From Actinomycetota bacterium (lineage in GTDB: Bacteria > Actinomycetota > Actinomycetes > Propionibacteriales > Propionibacteriaceae), in assembly GCA_020161795.1 (NCBI GenBank), contig JAIUOR010000001.1, forward strand, positions 1-64,000: a stretch of 64,000 nt of DNA. Reading direction: 5' to 3'. Under the pieces are notes generated by a model, which did no database searches, was not told the origin of the DNA, and saw only the letters and a program-made list of their open reading frames with translations. Below are positions 33,266 through 41,583 of the stretch, one piece after another. The translations under genes were made by a program, and so were the position numbers. Position 1 is the stretch's first letter. Every line of letters begins with the position of its first letter.

Positions 33266-34306
33266 TCAGCCTCGTCCGTAGACGGCCTGCTGCAGCCCGC
33301 AGATGTAGCCCAGCGCGAACAGCCGGCCGAGCACCTGGTAGCCCGGCCGCCGGTTCGGCTCGCCGTGCAGGGTTGGCACATGGTCGGCCCGCAACGGTCC
33401 CGTGAAGCCGATCTCCCGATAGGCCGCGAGGCAGGCGGCCATGTCGCTCTGCCCGTCGTCGTGGAAGGTTTCGACGAAGTCGTCGGCGGTGCCGCGGACG
33501 TCGCGGAAGTGGACGAACGCGATCGAGTCGGCGAACTCGTGGATGGCGGCGGGGAGGTCGTCGGTCATCAGGGCGAAGTTGCCCTGGCAGAAGGTGATCG
33601 CATTGGCTCGCGACGGCGAGATCCGGGTGAGGCGCCGGTAGGCATCGCAGGAGCTCATGATCCGGGGAATGCCGCGTACCACCGGCAGCGGGGGATCGTC
33701 GGGGTGCAGGCCCAGCCGCACCCCGGCCGCCTCGGCCTCGGGCAGCACCGCGGCGAGGAAGTAGTTCAGCGCGTCCCACAGTTGTTCCGCGGTCAGGTCC
33801 TCCGCGCCGTCGATCCGGTCGAGCGAGGCGGCCTGCTGCAGGCTGAAGCCGGTGACCAGCGCACCGCCCCGGCTCGGGATCTCGACCGAGGTCCGGGCCC
33901 AGCTGGAGAGCGCCATCCAGTTGTAGCAGAGCACCGGGATCCCGAGCTCGCCCATCGCGTGGAGCTGGGCGATGATCCGTTCGATCTCCTGGTCGCGACC
34001 GGGCAGGCCCAGCCGGGTGGCGTCCATCGGCGCGGTGTCCTCGATGGCGGCCAGCGTGAACCCGTGTTCGGCGAAGATCCGCTGGTCCTCGGCTATCGCG
34101 TCCAGGCTCCACGGCTCGGCCGGCGAGCCGCCGAGATCGACCTGCCGGCCGGCCCCCAGCGCGGCGTACATGCGCTGCTCCTGCTCGGCCCCGCGCAGGA
34201 AGGACACCACGGAGGTCACCCCGGCCTGCCGCAGCAGCGGCCACCATTCCTCGGGGCGGGGGGAGAGGATGTCGGCGAGCTGGAACCCGTCCGGTTCCGC
34301 GGCCAT
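33266..34306 (-). CDS. uxuA: D-mannonate dehydratase (UxuA family)
   Basis: A 346-residue TIM barrel matching UxuA-type mannonate dehydratases in length and metal ligands: His201 in LHPDDPP, Cys240 in FCQGNF, His266 in FVHFRDV and Asp308 in RADHVPT, in the order and spacing known for ManD/UxuA enzymes. It removes water from D-mannonate to give 2-keto-3-deoxygluconate. The ATG at 34306 shares one base with the RraA-fold gene stop; a GTG one codon earlier is the alternative. It lies between the RraA-fold and lactonase genes in one operon. Confidence 0.85.
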   Translation of the reverse strand: MAAEPDGFQLADILSPRPEEWWPLLRQAGVTSVVSFLRGAEQEQRMYAALGAGRQVDLGGSPAEPWSLDAIAEDQRIFAEHGFTLAAIEDTAPMDATRLGLPGRDQEIERIIAQLHAMGELGIPVLCYNWMALSSWARTSVEIPSRGGALVTGFSLQQAASLDRIDGAEDLTAEQLWDALNYFLAAVLPEAEAAGVRLGLHPDDPPLPVVRGIPRIMSSCDAYRRLTRISPSRANAITFCQGNFALMTDDLPAAIHEFADSIAFVHFRDVRGTADDFVETFHDDGQSDMAACLAAYREIGFTGPLRADHVPTLHGEPNRRPGYQVLGRLFALGYICGLQQAVYGRG

Positions 34307-34959
34307 CACAGCACCCCGTACTCGGCGAAGGCAGCCGTACTCGACATGCCGGCCTCGATCGCCTTGCGGACGACGTTCTCGGTGGTCGCCTTCACCAGCG
34401 ACCGCTCGATCACCTCGGCCTCGACCTCCTGCGGGATGACCAGCACACCGTCCACGTCCCCGACGATCAGGTCGCCGGGGGTGACCGAGACGCCGCCGAT
34501 CTCAACCGGCACCCGGTAGTCGAGCACCGAGGTGCGCATGCCGGCGTCCTGGGCGTAGCAGCCGCGGCTGAACACCGGCCAATCCTGCTCCAGCACAGCG
34601 GGGGTGTCCCGGTGGTAGCCGTCGATCACGGCGCCCCGGGCACCGCGGACGATCGCGGTCGCGGTGAGAAGCTCCCCCCAGGCCGCGCACTCGGTGCGGC
34701 CACCGCGGGCCAGGTAGATCTCACCGGGCAGCAGCGAATCCAGTGCCTCGGTGAGCCGGCCGAACGGCCGTTCCTGCGGGCCGAAGGTGTCCGCGATGAG
34801 CACCGGCATCGCCCGGCCGACCAGCTTCATCGAATCGGTCAGCGGCCGGATGCCGGGCGGCAGGAACTGGTGGTACCTGCCGAGTGCGTCCAGCGCATCG
34901 CCGAGCACGGGAGTCGAGAGCCTGCTCCTGATGGTGTCGAACGTGGCTGCGTCATTCAT
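34306..34959 (-). CDS. RraA-fold protein, possible class II pyruvate aldolase
   Basis: A 217-residue member of the RraA/4-hydroxy-4-methyl-2-oxoglutarate aldolase family. The key block is [20 protein letters not shown], then YHRDTP, with the Arg and Asp that bind pyruvate enolate and metal in the HMG/CHA aldolases; [12 protein letters not shown] closes the fold. As first gene of an operon with mannonate dehydratase and lactonase it could cleave 2-keto-3-deoxygluconate to pyruvate and glyceraldehyde. That is inference; RraA-fold proteins also act as RNase E inhibitors or as aldolases for other keto acids. AGGGGCG precedes the ATG. Confidence 0.75.
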   Translation of the reverse strand: MNDAATFDTIRSRLSTPVLGDALDALGRYHQFLPPGIRPLTDSMKLVGRAMPVLIADTFGPQERPFGRLTEALDSLLPGEIYLARGGRTECAAWGELLTATAIVRGARGAVIDGYHRDTPAVLEQDWPVFSRGCYAQDAGMRTSVLDYRVPVEIGGVSVTPGDLIVGDVDGVLVIPQEVEAEVIERSLVKATTENVVRKAIEAGMSSTAAFAEYGVL

Positions 34960-35010
34960 GGTCGCCCCTGTCTGCCGGGATCCACGGCGGCTTTGTCGCG
35001 GTACCTATCA

Positions 35011-35025
35011 ACTTATATTACAAGT
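35011..35025. promoter_or_regulatory. Inverted repeat before the RraA-fold gene
   Basis: ACTT-ATATTAC-AAGT is an AT-rich interrupted palindrome 52 bases before the RraA-fold start, in an otherwise GC-rich gap. It may be an operator, perhaps for the FadR-type regulator at 35857, but it differs from the site at 35838, so the link is uncertain. Confidence 0.35.
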
Positions 35026-35044
35026 GGAGGGGCCTCGCAAACCA

Positions 35045-35806
35045 TCAGTCCGCGGAGCGGTAGCGCACCAGGTGATGGGAGTACGCGCCGTCCACGGTCA
35101 GGATCGCGCCGCTGACGTACTCGCTGGCGTCGCTGGCGAGGAAGACGGCCGGGCCGGCTATGTCGTCAACGTGGCCGAGCCGGCCCATCGGGATCCACTG
35201 CGCGAACTGGTCGCGTCCGATCCGGTCGAGCAGATCGCGGTTCATGTCGGTGGCGATTGCCCCGGGCGCGATCGCGTTGACGCGGACGCCCGCCGCTCCG
35301 AGTTCGACCGCGAGGGTGCGGGTGAACATCTCCAGGCCGGCCTTGGCGGCGCAGTACGCCGCGTTGGCGAAGGCGGGTACCGAGCCGTGGATGGACGAGA
35401 CGTTGATGATCGACGCGTGGCTACTGGCCTTGAGCGTCGGCACGAGCAGATGGGTCAGCAGGATGGGGGCCTCCAGGTTCACCCGCAACTGCCGGCTCAG
35501 GGCAGCCGGAGCCAGGTGCTCGACGGTGGCGTTGATCTCCATCCCGGCGTTGTTCACCAGGATGTCCAGCCCGCGCCGGGCGACCGTCCCGGCCAGTCCG
35601 GTCACGGCGTCCAGATCGAAGAAGTCCGCGGTGAGGTAGTCGAAGCCGTGCTCGGCGGCGAAGGCGCGGCCGGCCTCGTCGCCACGGCCGTGCACCACCA
35701 CCTGCGCTCCCTGCTCGGCGAAGGCCAGGGCAATCGCGGCACCGATGCCACGGCAGCCACCGGTGATGAGCGCCCGCCGGCCGGTGAGATCGAAATCAGC
35801 TGTCAT
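35045..35806 (-). CDS. Short-chain dehydrogenase/reductase
   Basis: A 253-residue classical SDR. TGGCRGIG at residues 15-22 binds the cofactor, NNAGMEIN follows, and the catalytic residues are Ser in INVSSIHG and Tyr/Lys in YCAAKAG. The C-terminal DASEYVSGAILTVDGAY is typical. AAGGG lies 9 bases before the ATG at 35806; the longer frame has no support. It is divergent from the GntR regulator and upstream of the mannonate dehydratase operon on the same strand. It may oxidise a sugar to a lactone or act as a fructuronate (mannonate) oxidoreductase. Confidence 0.8.
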   Translation of the reverse strand: MTADFDLTGRRALITGGCRGIGAAIALAFAEQGAQVVVHGRGDEAGRAFAAEHGFDYLTADFFDLDAVTGLAGTVARRGLDILVNNAGMEINATVEHLAPAALSRQLRVNLEAPILLTHLLVPTLKASSHASIINVSSIHGSVPAFANAAYCAAKAGLEMFTRTLAVELGAAGVRVNAIAPGAIATDMNRDLLDRIGRDQFAQWIPMGRLGHVDDIAGPAVFLASDASEYVSGAILTVDGAYSHHLVRYRSAD

Positions 35807-35837
35807 GGCGGACCCTTTCGAAGGCGATACCGTGCGG

Positions 35838-35851
35838 TATCTCATAAGATA
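35838..35851. promoter_or_regulatory. Palindrome between SDR and GntR genes
   Basis: TATCT-CATA-AGATA lies in the 50-bp divergent gap, ending 5 bases before the GntR start. Together with the flanking GG and CC it is a likely operator for the FadR-type regulator, controlling itself and the SDR gene. Confidence 0.6.
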
Positions 35852-35856
35852 ACCAT

Positions 35857-36603
35857 ATGAGTGAGCTCCCTACGCCACAACGCCTGTCGTTGGTCGACCA
35901 GACCATCGAGGCCGTGCTGGCGCTGATCGTCGATCGAGGGCTGAAGGCCGATGACTTCCTGCCGTCGACGGCGGAGCTGGCCGAGACCCTCCAGGTGAGC
36001 CGTCCGGTGGTGCGCGAGGCGATCGCCGAACTGGCCGGTCAGGGCCTGTTGCGACGCCGGCAGGGAAGGGAGACCCTGATCGCCCTGCCCAGCGGTGCAC
36101 AGTTCGAGAAGCTGTTGCGGCTCCGCTCGGCGCTGCGCGAGATGGATCTGGACGATCTGCAGGAGTACCGGGAGATCATCGAGGTGGCCGCTGCCCGGCT
36201 GGCGGCACTGAGATCCACCGCGGCCGATGTGGAAGCGCTGGCGGAGATCCACCGGGCGATGGTGGCCGCGGATCACGAGGACGAGCGGCACCGGGTGGAC
36301 CAGCAGTTCCACACCGAGATCGCCCGGATCGCAGGCAACGAGATGCTGCGGCTGACGCTGGAGGGGATCACCCCCGTGATGCTCGACCTCCGGAAGCGGG
36401 CCTGGGCGGGGTGGGCCGCATCCGGCGGCGGCGTGGAGCCCGTGGTGGCGGCGCACGCGCAGGTGCTCGAGGCGATCCGGGAGCGGGACGCCGATGCCGC
36501 CGGCACGGCGATGGTGACGCACCTGGCGCAGGCCAGGCAGGGATTGGCGATGAGCGCGGCGGCAGATCACCGGCCGAACCGGCCGGCTGCCGCCGGTGGC
36601 TGA
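35857..36603 (+). CDS. GntR-family regulator, FadR type with FCD domain
   Basis: A 248-residue regulator. Residues about 10-75 form the winged helix (FLPSTAELAETLQVSRPVVREAIAEL), and the rest is an all-helical FCD effector domain with the metal-binding pattern VDQQFHTEIARIAGN and VVAAHAQVLEAI. Regulators of this type commonly sense sugar acids such as glucuronate, mannonate or gluconate, which fits the mannonate dehydratase genes next door. The ATG is only 5 bases from the palindrome, so it may be leaderless. The dehydrogenase follows 14 bases later. Confidence 0.85.
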   Translation: MSELPTPQRLSLVDQTIEAVLALIVDRGLKADDFLPSTAELAETLQVSRPVVREAIAELAGQGLLRRRQGRETLIALPSGAQFEKLLRLRSALREMDLDDLQEYREIIEVAAARLAALRSTAADVEALAEIHRAMVAADHEDERHRVDQQFHTEIARIAGNEMLRLTLEGITPVMLDLRKRAWAGWAASGGGVEPVVAAHAQVLEAIRERDADAAGTAMVTHLAQARQGLAMSAAADHRPNRPAAAGG

Positions 36604-36617
36604 GGAAGGGGAGTTCG

Positions 36618-37670
36618 ATGCGGGCTTTCGTGATTGACGGTCCACGCGAGGGTTCGGTGCAGGAGGTGCCCGAGCCGGTGCCGGGAGCCGGGCAGGTGGT
36701 GATCGCGGTCGATCGGGTGGGGGTCTGCGGCACCGATGCCGAGTTCTTCCGCGGTACCCAGCCCTACTTCGCGACCGGCGGCGCGCGCTACCCGTTGCGG
36801 ATCGGCCATGAGTGGTGCGGCCGGGTGGTGCGGGCCGGCACCGGCGTCGATCCGGCCTGGCTGGGTGAACGGGTCACCGGGGACACCATGCTGGGCTGCC
36901 AGGAATGCGCGTTGTGCCGCTCGGGGCGGCAGCACGTGTGCGAGAACCGCAGCGAGGTCGGCGTCCTCAACGGCTGGCACGGGGCCCTCGCCGACGAACT
37001 GCTGATGCCGGTCACCGCGATCCATCGACTGCCCGCGTCGATGTCGGACGGGCTGGGTGCGCTCGTCGAGCCGGCCTCGCTCTCGCTTCGCTGCGTCGAG
37101 ACCCTTGGCCTGGCTGCCGGAGAGCCGCTGCTGGTGTGGGGTGCGGGCGCGATCGGCCTGCTGGCAACGGCCTTCGCCGCCGCCGCGGGGGTCGAGGTGG
37201 ATGTGGTGGGACGCAGCGCCGGGTCGCTGGAGCTGGCCCGGCAACTGGGCGCGGCCCGGGTGTTCGGCGCGGACGAGGGCGGCGGCCTGTCCCTGGTGGC
37301 GGGTGCCGCGGCGCCCTCGGTGCGTTACCGGGGCGCGATCGCTGCGTCGCCGGTAGCCGCAGCGCCGCGGTACTGCCTGGACCGGCTTCAGCCCGGCGGC
37401 CACCTGGTGATGGTCGGCATCTCGGGAGACCCCAGCCTGCTGGAGGCCAGGGACCTGATCACCCGCGACCTCACGATCTCGGCATTGTTGAGCGGGTCGC
37501 CGACCTTCGCTCGCGCCATCGACCGGCTCGCTTCAGGTGCCGTGGACGCCGAACCGCTGATCGGCGCCGTGATCGAACTGGACGACCTGGTGGCGGTGCT
37601 GGGCGGCGCGAACCCGCCGGAGGGGACGCGCCGCGGCAGCGGGCCGAAGATCCAGGTGGCCATGCGGTAG
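36618..37670 (+). CDS. Zinc-dependent medium-chain dehydrogenase
   Basis: A 350-residue zinc alcohol dehydrogenase. VGVCGTD gives the catalytic Cys, and GHEWCGRV the His-Glu pair. The structural zinc lobe is GCQECALCRSGRQHVCENR with four cysteines. The nucleotide loop is WGAGAIGLLA. Such enzymes oxidise polyols, L-gulonate or sugar acids at a secondary hydroxyl. GGAAGGGGAG precedes the ATG, 14 bases after the GntR stop, so it is in an operon with its likely regulator. Its substrate is probably an intermediate of the sugar-acid route. Confidence 0.8.
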   Translation: MRAFVIDGPREGSVQEVPEPVPGAGQVVIAVDRVGVCGTDAEFFRGTQPYFATGGARYPLRIGHEWCGRVVRAGTGVDPAWLGERVTGDTMLGCQECALCRSGRQHVCENRSEVGVLNGWHGALADELLMPVTAIHRLPASMSDGLGALVEPASLSLRCVETLGLAAGEPLLVWGAGAIGLLATAFAAAAGVEVDVVGRSAGSLELARQLGAARVFGADEGGGLSLVAGAAAPSVRYRGAIAASPVAAAPRYCLDRLQPGGHLVMVGISGDPSLLEARDLITRDLTISALLSGSPTFARAIDRLASGAVDAEPLIGAVIELDDLVAVLGGANPPEGTRRGSGPKIQVAMR

Positions 37671-37687
37671 CGCCGCGGCGCCGGTGG

Positions 37688-37996
37688 TCAGGCGCGGGCG
37701 GCGTCCTCGGGAAGCCGGGTGATGCGCACGTGCCAGGCCTCGGGGCCCTCGACGAGGAACTCCCAGTCGATCGCGGCGCGCTCGGAGAGCTGCGCCAGCA
37801 GCGGCATCGGTGCGTGCGGGGCGATGATGATCAGCGACCAGCCCGCCGGGATGGCGTCGAAGGCGCCGAAGACCGAGGCATGCCGGATGGCGTGGGGGAT
37901 CTGGCGGACGTCCAGCACGGGGGTCGAGTCGTCGTGCCCGCCGCAACTGCAGGTGTGGGTGCTGGACGGGGTGGCGACCTGGACGGGCTCTGGCAC
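37688..37996 (-). CDS. DUF2249 protein with a cysteine-histidine N-terminus
   Basis: A 102-residue protein. After a short HTCSCGGH segment with two cysteines and two histidines, the DUF2249 (TusA-like) domain reads VLDVRQIPHAIRHASVFGAF, then PAGWSLIIIAPHAPMPLL and DWEFLVEGPEAWHVRITR. The GTG at 37996 has GAGGAG 6 bases upstream. DUF2249 proteins often occur with nitric-oxide and iron-sulfur functions. It faces a cysteine-bearing HTH regulator, and a 7-bp-arm inverted repeat lies just before it. Confidence 0.75.
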   Translation of the reverse strand: MPEPVQVATPSSTHTCSCGGHDDSTPVLDVRQIPHAIRHASVFGAFDAIPAGWSLIIIAPHAPMPLLAQLSERAAIDWEFLVEGPEAWHVRITRLPEDAARA

Positions 37997-38016
37997 GGGT
38001 GACTCCTCTGCTGGGT

Positions 38017-38036
38017 GCTTGCGACGGGCCGCAAGC
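38017..38036. promoter_or_regulatory. Inverted repeat between DUF2249 and HTH regulator genes
   Basis: GCTTGCG-ACGGGC-CGCAAGC has perfect 7-bp arms and lies 20 bases before the DUF2249 start in the divergent gap. It may be an operator for the regulator at 38111 or a leader hairpin in the DUF2249 mRNA. Confidence 0.5.
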
Positions 38037-38110
38037 CTGAACCTTTGTTTTGCAGGAGCATACTCCGTTTTATTGGATCGGCGCTCGCAACTGGTGCTAC
38101 CTTGCCTGCC

Positions 38111-38716
38111 ATGGAGCAGGCACCGGTCACGGAGCCGTCGCCGGCGCTGCGGCGGGTGCTGGCCGTGCTGGCCGCTGCCCAACGGCCGCTGGCCGCTGCG
38201 GCGATCGCCGCGGAGCTGGGCCTGCATGTGACCACGGTGCGCTCCCACCTCGAGCAGCTGGAGGCGGCCGGGCTGGTCGCTCACGAAGTGACAGCCGAGG
38301 GCCGGCGCGGGCGGCCCGGCTTCCGCTACCGGGCGACGCACGCCGATCCCGGCCTCGCCCGGGACGAGCTGATCAGCGTGCTGGCCGCCGCGCTGGCGAA
38401 TCCGGTCGCCGCGGATCCCGCGTTGGCCGCCGGGCGGCAGTGGGCGGAGCAGGTCACGATGGTGCCGACCGACGCCGCGAACGCCCTGACCGAGGCCTTC
38501 GAACGGCTCGGGTTCGAGCCGGAGCTGGATCGGGAGCAGATCCGGCTGCGGGCCTGCCCGTTCCGTCAGGCGGCGCGGGAGCATCCGGAGGTGGTCTGCC
38601 GGGTACATCTGGGCCTGGCCCAGCGGCTGGCCGAGCAGGCGGGGGCGGAGCTCCAGTTGCTTCCCTTCGTCGAGCCGGAGCTGTGCCTGGTCACCCTCGG
38701 TCCGCAACCGTCGTAG
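38111..38716 (+). CDS. HTH regulator with cysteine motif (SufR-like)
   Basis: A 201-residue regulator. The N-terminal winged helix reads AAAIAAELGLHVTTVRSHLEQLEAAGLV with the wing RRGRPGFRY. The C-terminal domain has CPFRQAAREHPEVVCRVHLGL, a conserved cysteine arrangement in this family that resembles the cluster ligands of SufR-type regulators. It may sense iron-sulfur status, oxygen or nitric oxide. It is divergent from the DUF2249 gene. The ATG at 38111 begins the domain; an upstream extension exists only in the open frame. Confidence 0.75.
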   Translation: MEQAPVTEPSPALRRVLAVLAAAQRPLAAAAIAAELGLHVTTVRSHLEQLEAAGLVAHEVTAEGRRGRPGFRYRATHADPGLARDELISVLAAALANPVAADPALAAGRQWAEQVTMVPTDAANALTEAFERLGFEPELDREQIRLRACPFRQAAREHPEVVCRVHLGLAQRLAEQAGAELQLLPFVEPELCLVTLGPQPS

Positions 38717-38726
38717 CATCGGCGCC

Positions 38727-39473
38727 ATGAGCCTGGGGACAGCGCGGGTGCGCGACCTGCTGGTGCTGGACGGGTCACTGGTGGTGGCCAGCGACTCCAT
38801 CGGCGGCATCGGCCCGAAGCCGGCCGACAGCGTCTTCGCCGATGCGATCACGGTCGCCCATTTCGCCCTCCGCGTCCCGTTGCTCGAGGTGCTCTGCGCG
38901 GGCGCCCGTCCGATCGCCGTGGTGGACGCCCTGTGCGTCGAACGTGACCCCACCGGGCAGGTGATGATCGACGAGATCCGCCGGCTGGCGGGCGAGGCCG
39001 GCGTGCCGCCGGAGGCGGTGACCGGGAGCACCGAGGAGAACGTCCCCACCCGGGCCACCGGCATCGGGGTGACCGTGCTGGGCAGGCTGCCCGCCGGTGC
39101 TGTGGTGGGCGGGGGTTCGCAGCCCGGCGACCTGGTGGTGTGCGCCGGGCTCCCGCTCTCGGCGCCGCGCGACGATGTCGTGATCGGCCATCCGGGGCAG
39201 GTCTCGGTGACCGCCGCGCGAGCGGTGCTCGCTTCCGGGCTGGTGCGCGATGCGCTGCCGGTGGGCTCGAAGGGCCTGGGCTGGGAGATTCCGCAGCTGG
39301 CCGCCTCGGCCGGCCTGGAAGCGGTCTGGGTGGAATCGGGCCTCTCCCGCGCGGATTCCGGCGGCCCGGCCTCGTGCGTCCTCTTCAGCTGCGCCGCCGA
39401 CTCCGTCGAGCGCCTGCGCACCCTGGTCGCGCCCGCTCCACTGGCGGTGGTCGCCCGGCTGGCCGCCCGCTGA
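38727..39473 (+). CDS. cblS: Alpha-ribazole-5-phosphate synthase-like protein (CblS)
   Basis: A 248-residue AIR-synthase-fold protein. Family motifs are VVASDSIGGIGPKPADSV at the N-terminus (residues about 19-36) and GSTEENVPTRATGIGVTVLG in the middle, both characteristic of CblS, which makes or phosphorylates alpha-ribazole for the lower ligand of cobamides. The usual partner, the ECF transporter component CblT, is not next to it. It starts 10 bases after the regulator stop, so it may be co-transcribed with it. Assignment rests on motifs; another AIRS-like function is possible. Confidence 0.65.
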   Translation: MSLGTARVRDLLVLDGSLVVASDSIGGIGPKPADSVFADAITVAHFALRVPLLEVLCAGARPIAVVDALCVERDPTGQVMIDEIRRLAGEAGVPPEAVTGSTEENVPTRATGIGVTVLGRLPAGAVVGGGSQPGDLVVCAGLPLSAPRDDVVIGHPGQVSVTAARAVLASGLVRDALPVGSKGLGWEIPQLAASAGLEAVWVESGLSRADSGGPASCVLFSCAADSVERLRTLVAPAPLAVVARLAAR

Positions 39474-39573
39474 TCCCGGGCCGGACGGCCCTGGGCTCGG
39501 CAGCCCGCGGCCGGCCCGCGCGCGTAGACTGCCGGGACGAGTCCGGCGGGCGGACGCGGAGGGACGAGCCACG

Positions 39574-41583
39574 ATGACACAGCAGGAAGGTGCGGCCGTG
39601 CGGGGCCGCGTCCCGGGGCTGTGGCTGAGCTGGATGGCGGTCGGCCTGGCGCTGGCATCGACGCTTGTGGTGGCCAATGTGCTGGCGGGGCTGCCGCCGC
39701 TGCCCGGACGCCCGCAGGCCGACGGCGTCACCGGGATGGTCTCGGTGATCGCCGACCTGGTGGCTCGGCTGGCCGGGCTGTTCACGTTGGGCGGGTTGGC
39801 CGCGATCGTCGCCTTCACCCGGGCCGGCGAGGACCACGCCCTCACCGAGATCTCACGCCGGATCGCCGGCTGGGCAGGCCGCGCCGGACAGGTCTGGCTC
39901 GTCTCCTCGCTGCTGATGACCGCGGCGAATCCCGCCTTCGTCACCGGCGCACCGCTGGCGACCGCGCTGCGTCCGGACGGCTGGTGGCTCTACCTCACCT
40001 CGACGCCGAGCGGGCTGGCCTGGCTGGTCACCACGCTGGCGGCGCTGGCCACCACCGTCGTGGCGTATACGGCCACCCGTACGCCCGGGTTCGCGGTGTG
40101 CTGGGCCGTCGGCGCGCTGGCCACGATCTTCGTCGCCGTGACCGGCAATGTCACCGTCGGTCTCGATCACGACTGGGCGACCGACGCCCAGGCGCTCGCG
40201 GCCCTGGCCGGTGTCGTGCTGGGCAGCGGGGCGGTGGCGGTCGTGCTCGCCGCGCTGGCCGGAAGCGACCTGACCGAGGCGGCCGTCCGCCGCTATCACC
40301 GGACGGTGGTTCCGCCGGTCGTCCTGCTGGCCGCCGGCTACGCCCTCGTCGCCTGGCAGCAGCTGGCCGGTCACTCGCCGTTCGCGGTGCCGGCCGGCCT
40401 GCCCTACCTGGTGGGCGCGGCCTGCCTGGCGGCGATACTGGTGAACTGGGGCTGGCGGCAGTCGCGGCTGGCGCGCGCCGGTGGGGTCGCGGGAGCGGCC
40501 GGGCTGGGGAGCGTCGCCCGGGATGTCGCCATGCTGGTGCTCGCGGTCGCGGCCGTCACCGCCATGACCCACATCCCGCCGCCCCGGTTCGAGGTCGAGC
40601 AGTCGCTGCAGATCAACTACCTGGGCTACGAGGTCGACCTCCCAGCCACCATCGAGCGGCTGGCCGGGCTCGGCCGGCCGAACCTGCTGTGGGTCACGCT
40701 CTGCCTCACCGCGATCGGCCTCTACCTGTGGGGGATGGCGCGGGTGCGCCGGGCCGGAGGGCGCTGGCCGGTGAGCCGGCTGATCCCCTGGCTGGCGGGC
40801 TGGGGCCTGATGCTCTACCTCGCCGTCAGCGGCCTGTGGATGTACTCCACGGCCGTGTTCAGCTGGCACATGCTCGTGCACATGACGGTGAACATGATGG
40901 TGCCGCTGCTGGTGGTGCTCGGTGGCCCGCTGGGGCTGCTCAGCGCCGCCTCCGCCCCGCCCGGGTCCGGCGAGCTCCCCGGCCCCGCGGATCTGCTGGA
41001 GGGCCTGGGCGCCAACCGCTTCGTCCGCTTCCTGCTCAGCCCGCCGGTGCTGTGGATCAACTACATCGCCTCCCTCTTCGTGGTGTACTTCACCCCGCTG
41101 TTCCCCTGGATGATGCGCTACCACTGGGCCCACCAGCTGATGCTGCTGCACTTCATGCTGGCCGGGTTCCTGTTCTTCAACCTGCTGGTCAGCCCGGATC
41201 AGAACGCCGGGAAGCTGCCGCCCATCGTCCGGTTCGCGATGCTGATCTCGGTGATGCCCTTCCACGCGATCTTCGCGGTCGGGATCATGATGGCGCGCTC
41301 GGTGATCGGCGAGCAGTTCTACGAGTCGCTGGCGGTGGAGTGGGTGGGGCCGCTGCTGGCCGACCAGGACATCGCCGGCCAGATCACCTGGTTCACCGGC
41401 GAGATACCCGCCTTCATAGCGGTGGCGGTGCTGGCCTTCCAGTGGTTCCGCAGCGACAGCCGGGATGCCGCCCGCGTCGATCGCGAGGCGGACGAGGGCT
41501 CCGACGAGATGGCCGCCTACAACGAGTTGCTCGCCGAACTCGCCGAGCGCGACCGCCGCGAGTCCGGACGGGGGCCGCGATGA
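39574..41583 (+). CDS. CopD/CtaG-like copper or oxidase-assembly membrane protein
   Basis: A 669-residue membrane protein with about 15 hydrophobic helices. The N-terminal half resembles the CopD copper-uptake domain. The C-terminal half (from about residue 370) is the CtaG (caa3 oxidase assembly, DUF1404-like) domain with FSWHMLVHMTVNMMVPLLVVLGGPLGLL and RYHWAHQLMLLHFMLAGFLFF, rich in His and Met. Fusions of this kind are common in actinobacteria. GGAGGGA lies before the ATG. Its stop overlaps the CopA start, so it belongs to a copper-handling operon, perhaps supplying copper to cytochrome oxidase. Confidence 0.8.
   Translation: MTQQEGAAVRGRVPGLWLSWMAVGLALASTLVVANVLAGLPPLPGRPQADGVTGMVSVIADLVARLAGLFTLGGLAAIVAFTRAGEDHALTEISRRIAGWAGRAGQVWLVSSLLMTAANPAFVTGAPLATALRPDGWWLYLTSTPSGLAWLVTTLAALATTVVAYTATRTPGFAVCWAVGALATIFVAVTGNVTVGLDHDWATDAQALAALAGVVLGSGAVAVVLAALAGSDLTEAAVRRYHRTVVPPVVLLAAGYALVAWQQLAGHSPFAVPAGLPYLVGAACLAAILVNWGWRQSRLARAGGVAGAAGLGSVARDVAMLVLAVAAVTAMTHIPPPRFEVEQSLQINYLGYEVDLPATIERLAGLGRPNLLWVTLCLTAIGLYLWGMARVRRAGGRWPVSRLIPWLAGWGLMLYLAVSGLWMYSTAVFSWHMLVHMTVNMMVPLLVVLGGPLGLLSAASAPPGSGELPGPADLLEGLGANRFVRFLLSPPVLWINYIASLFVVYFTPLFPWMMRYHWAHQLMLLHFMLAGFLFFNLLVSPDQNAGKLPPIVRFAMLISVMPFHAIFAVGIMMARSVIGEQFYESLAVEWVGPLLADQDIAGQITWFTGEIPAFIAVAVLAFQWFRSDSRDAARVDREADEGSDEMAAYNELLAELAERDRRESGRGPR

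Noticed and set aside
37997-39658. Long minus-strand extension of the DUF2249 gene
   Set aside because: It overlaps the regulator and CblS genes in antisense and reads as low-complexity shadow. A GTG with GAGGAG at 37996 explains the protein.
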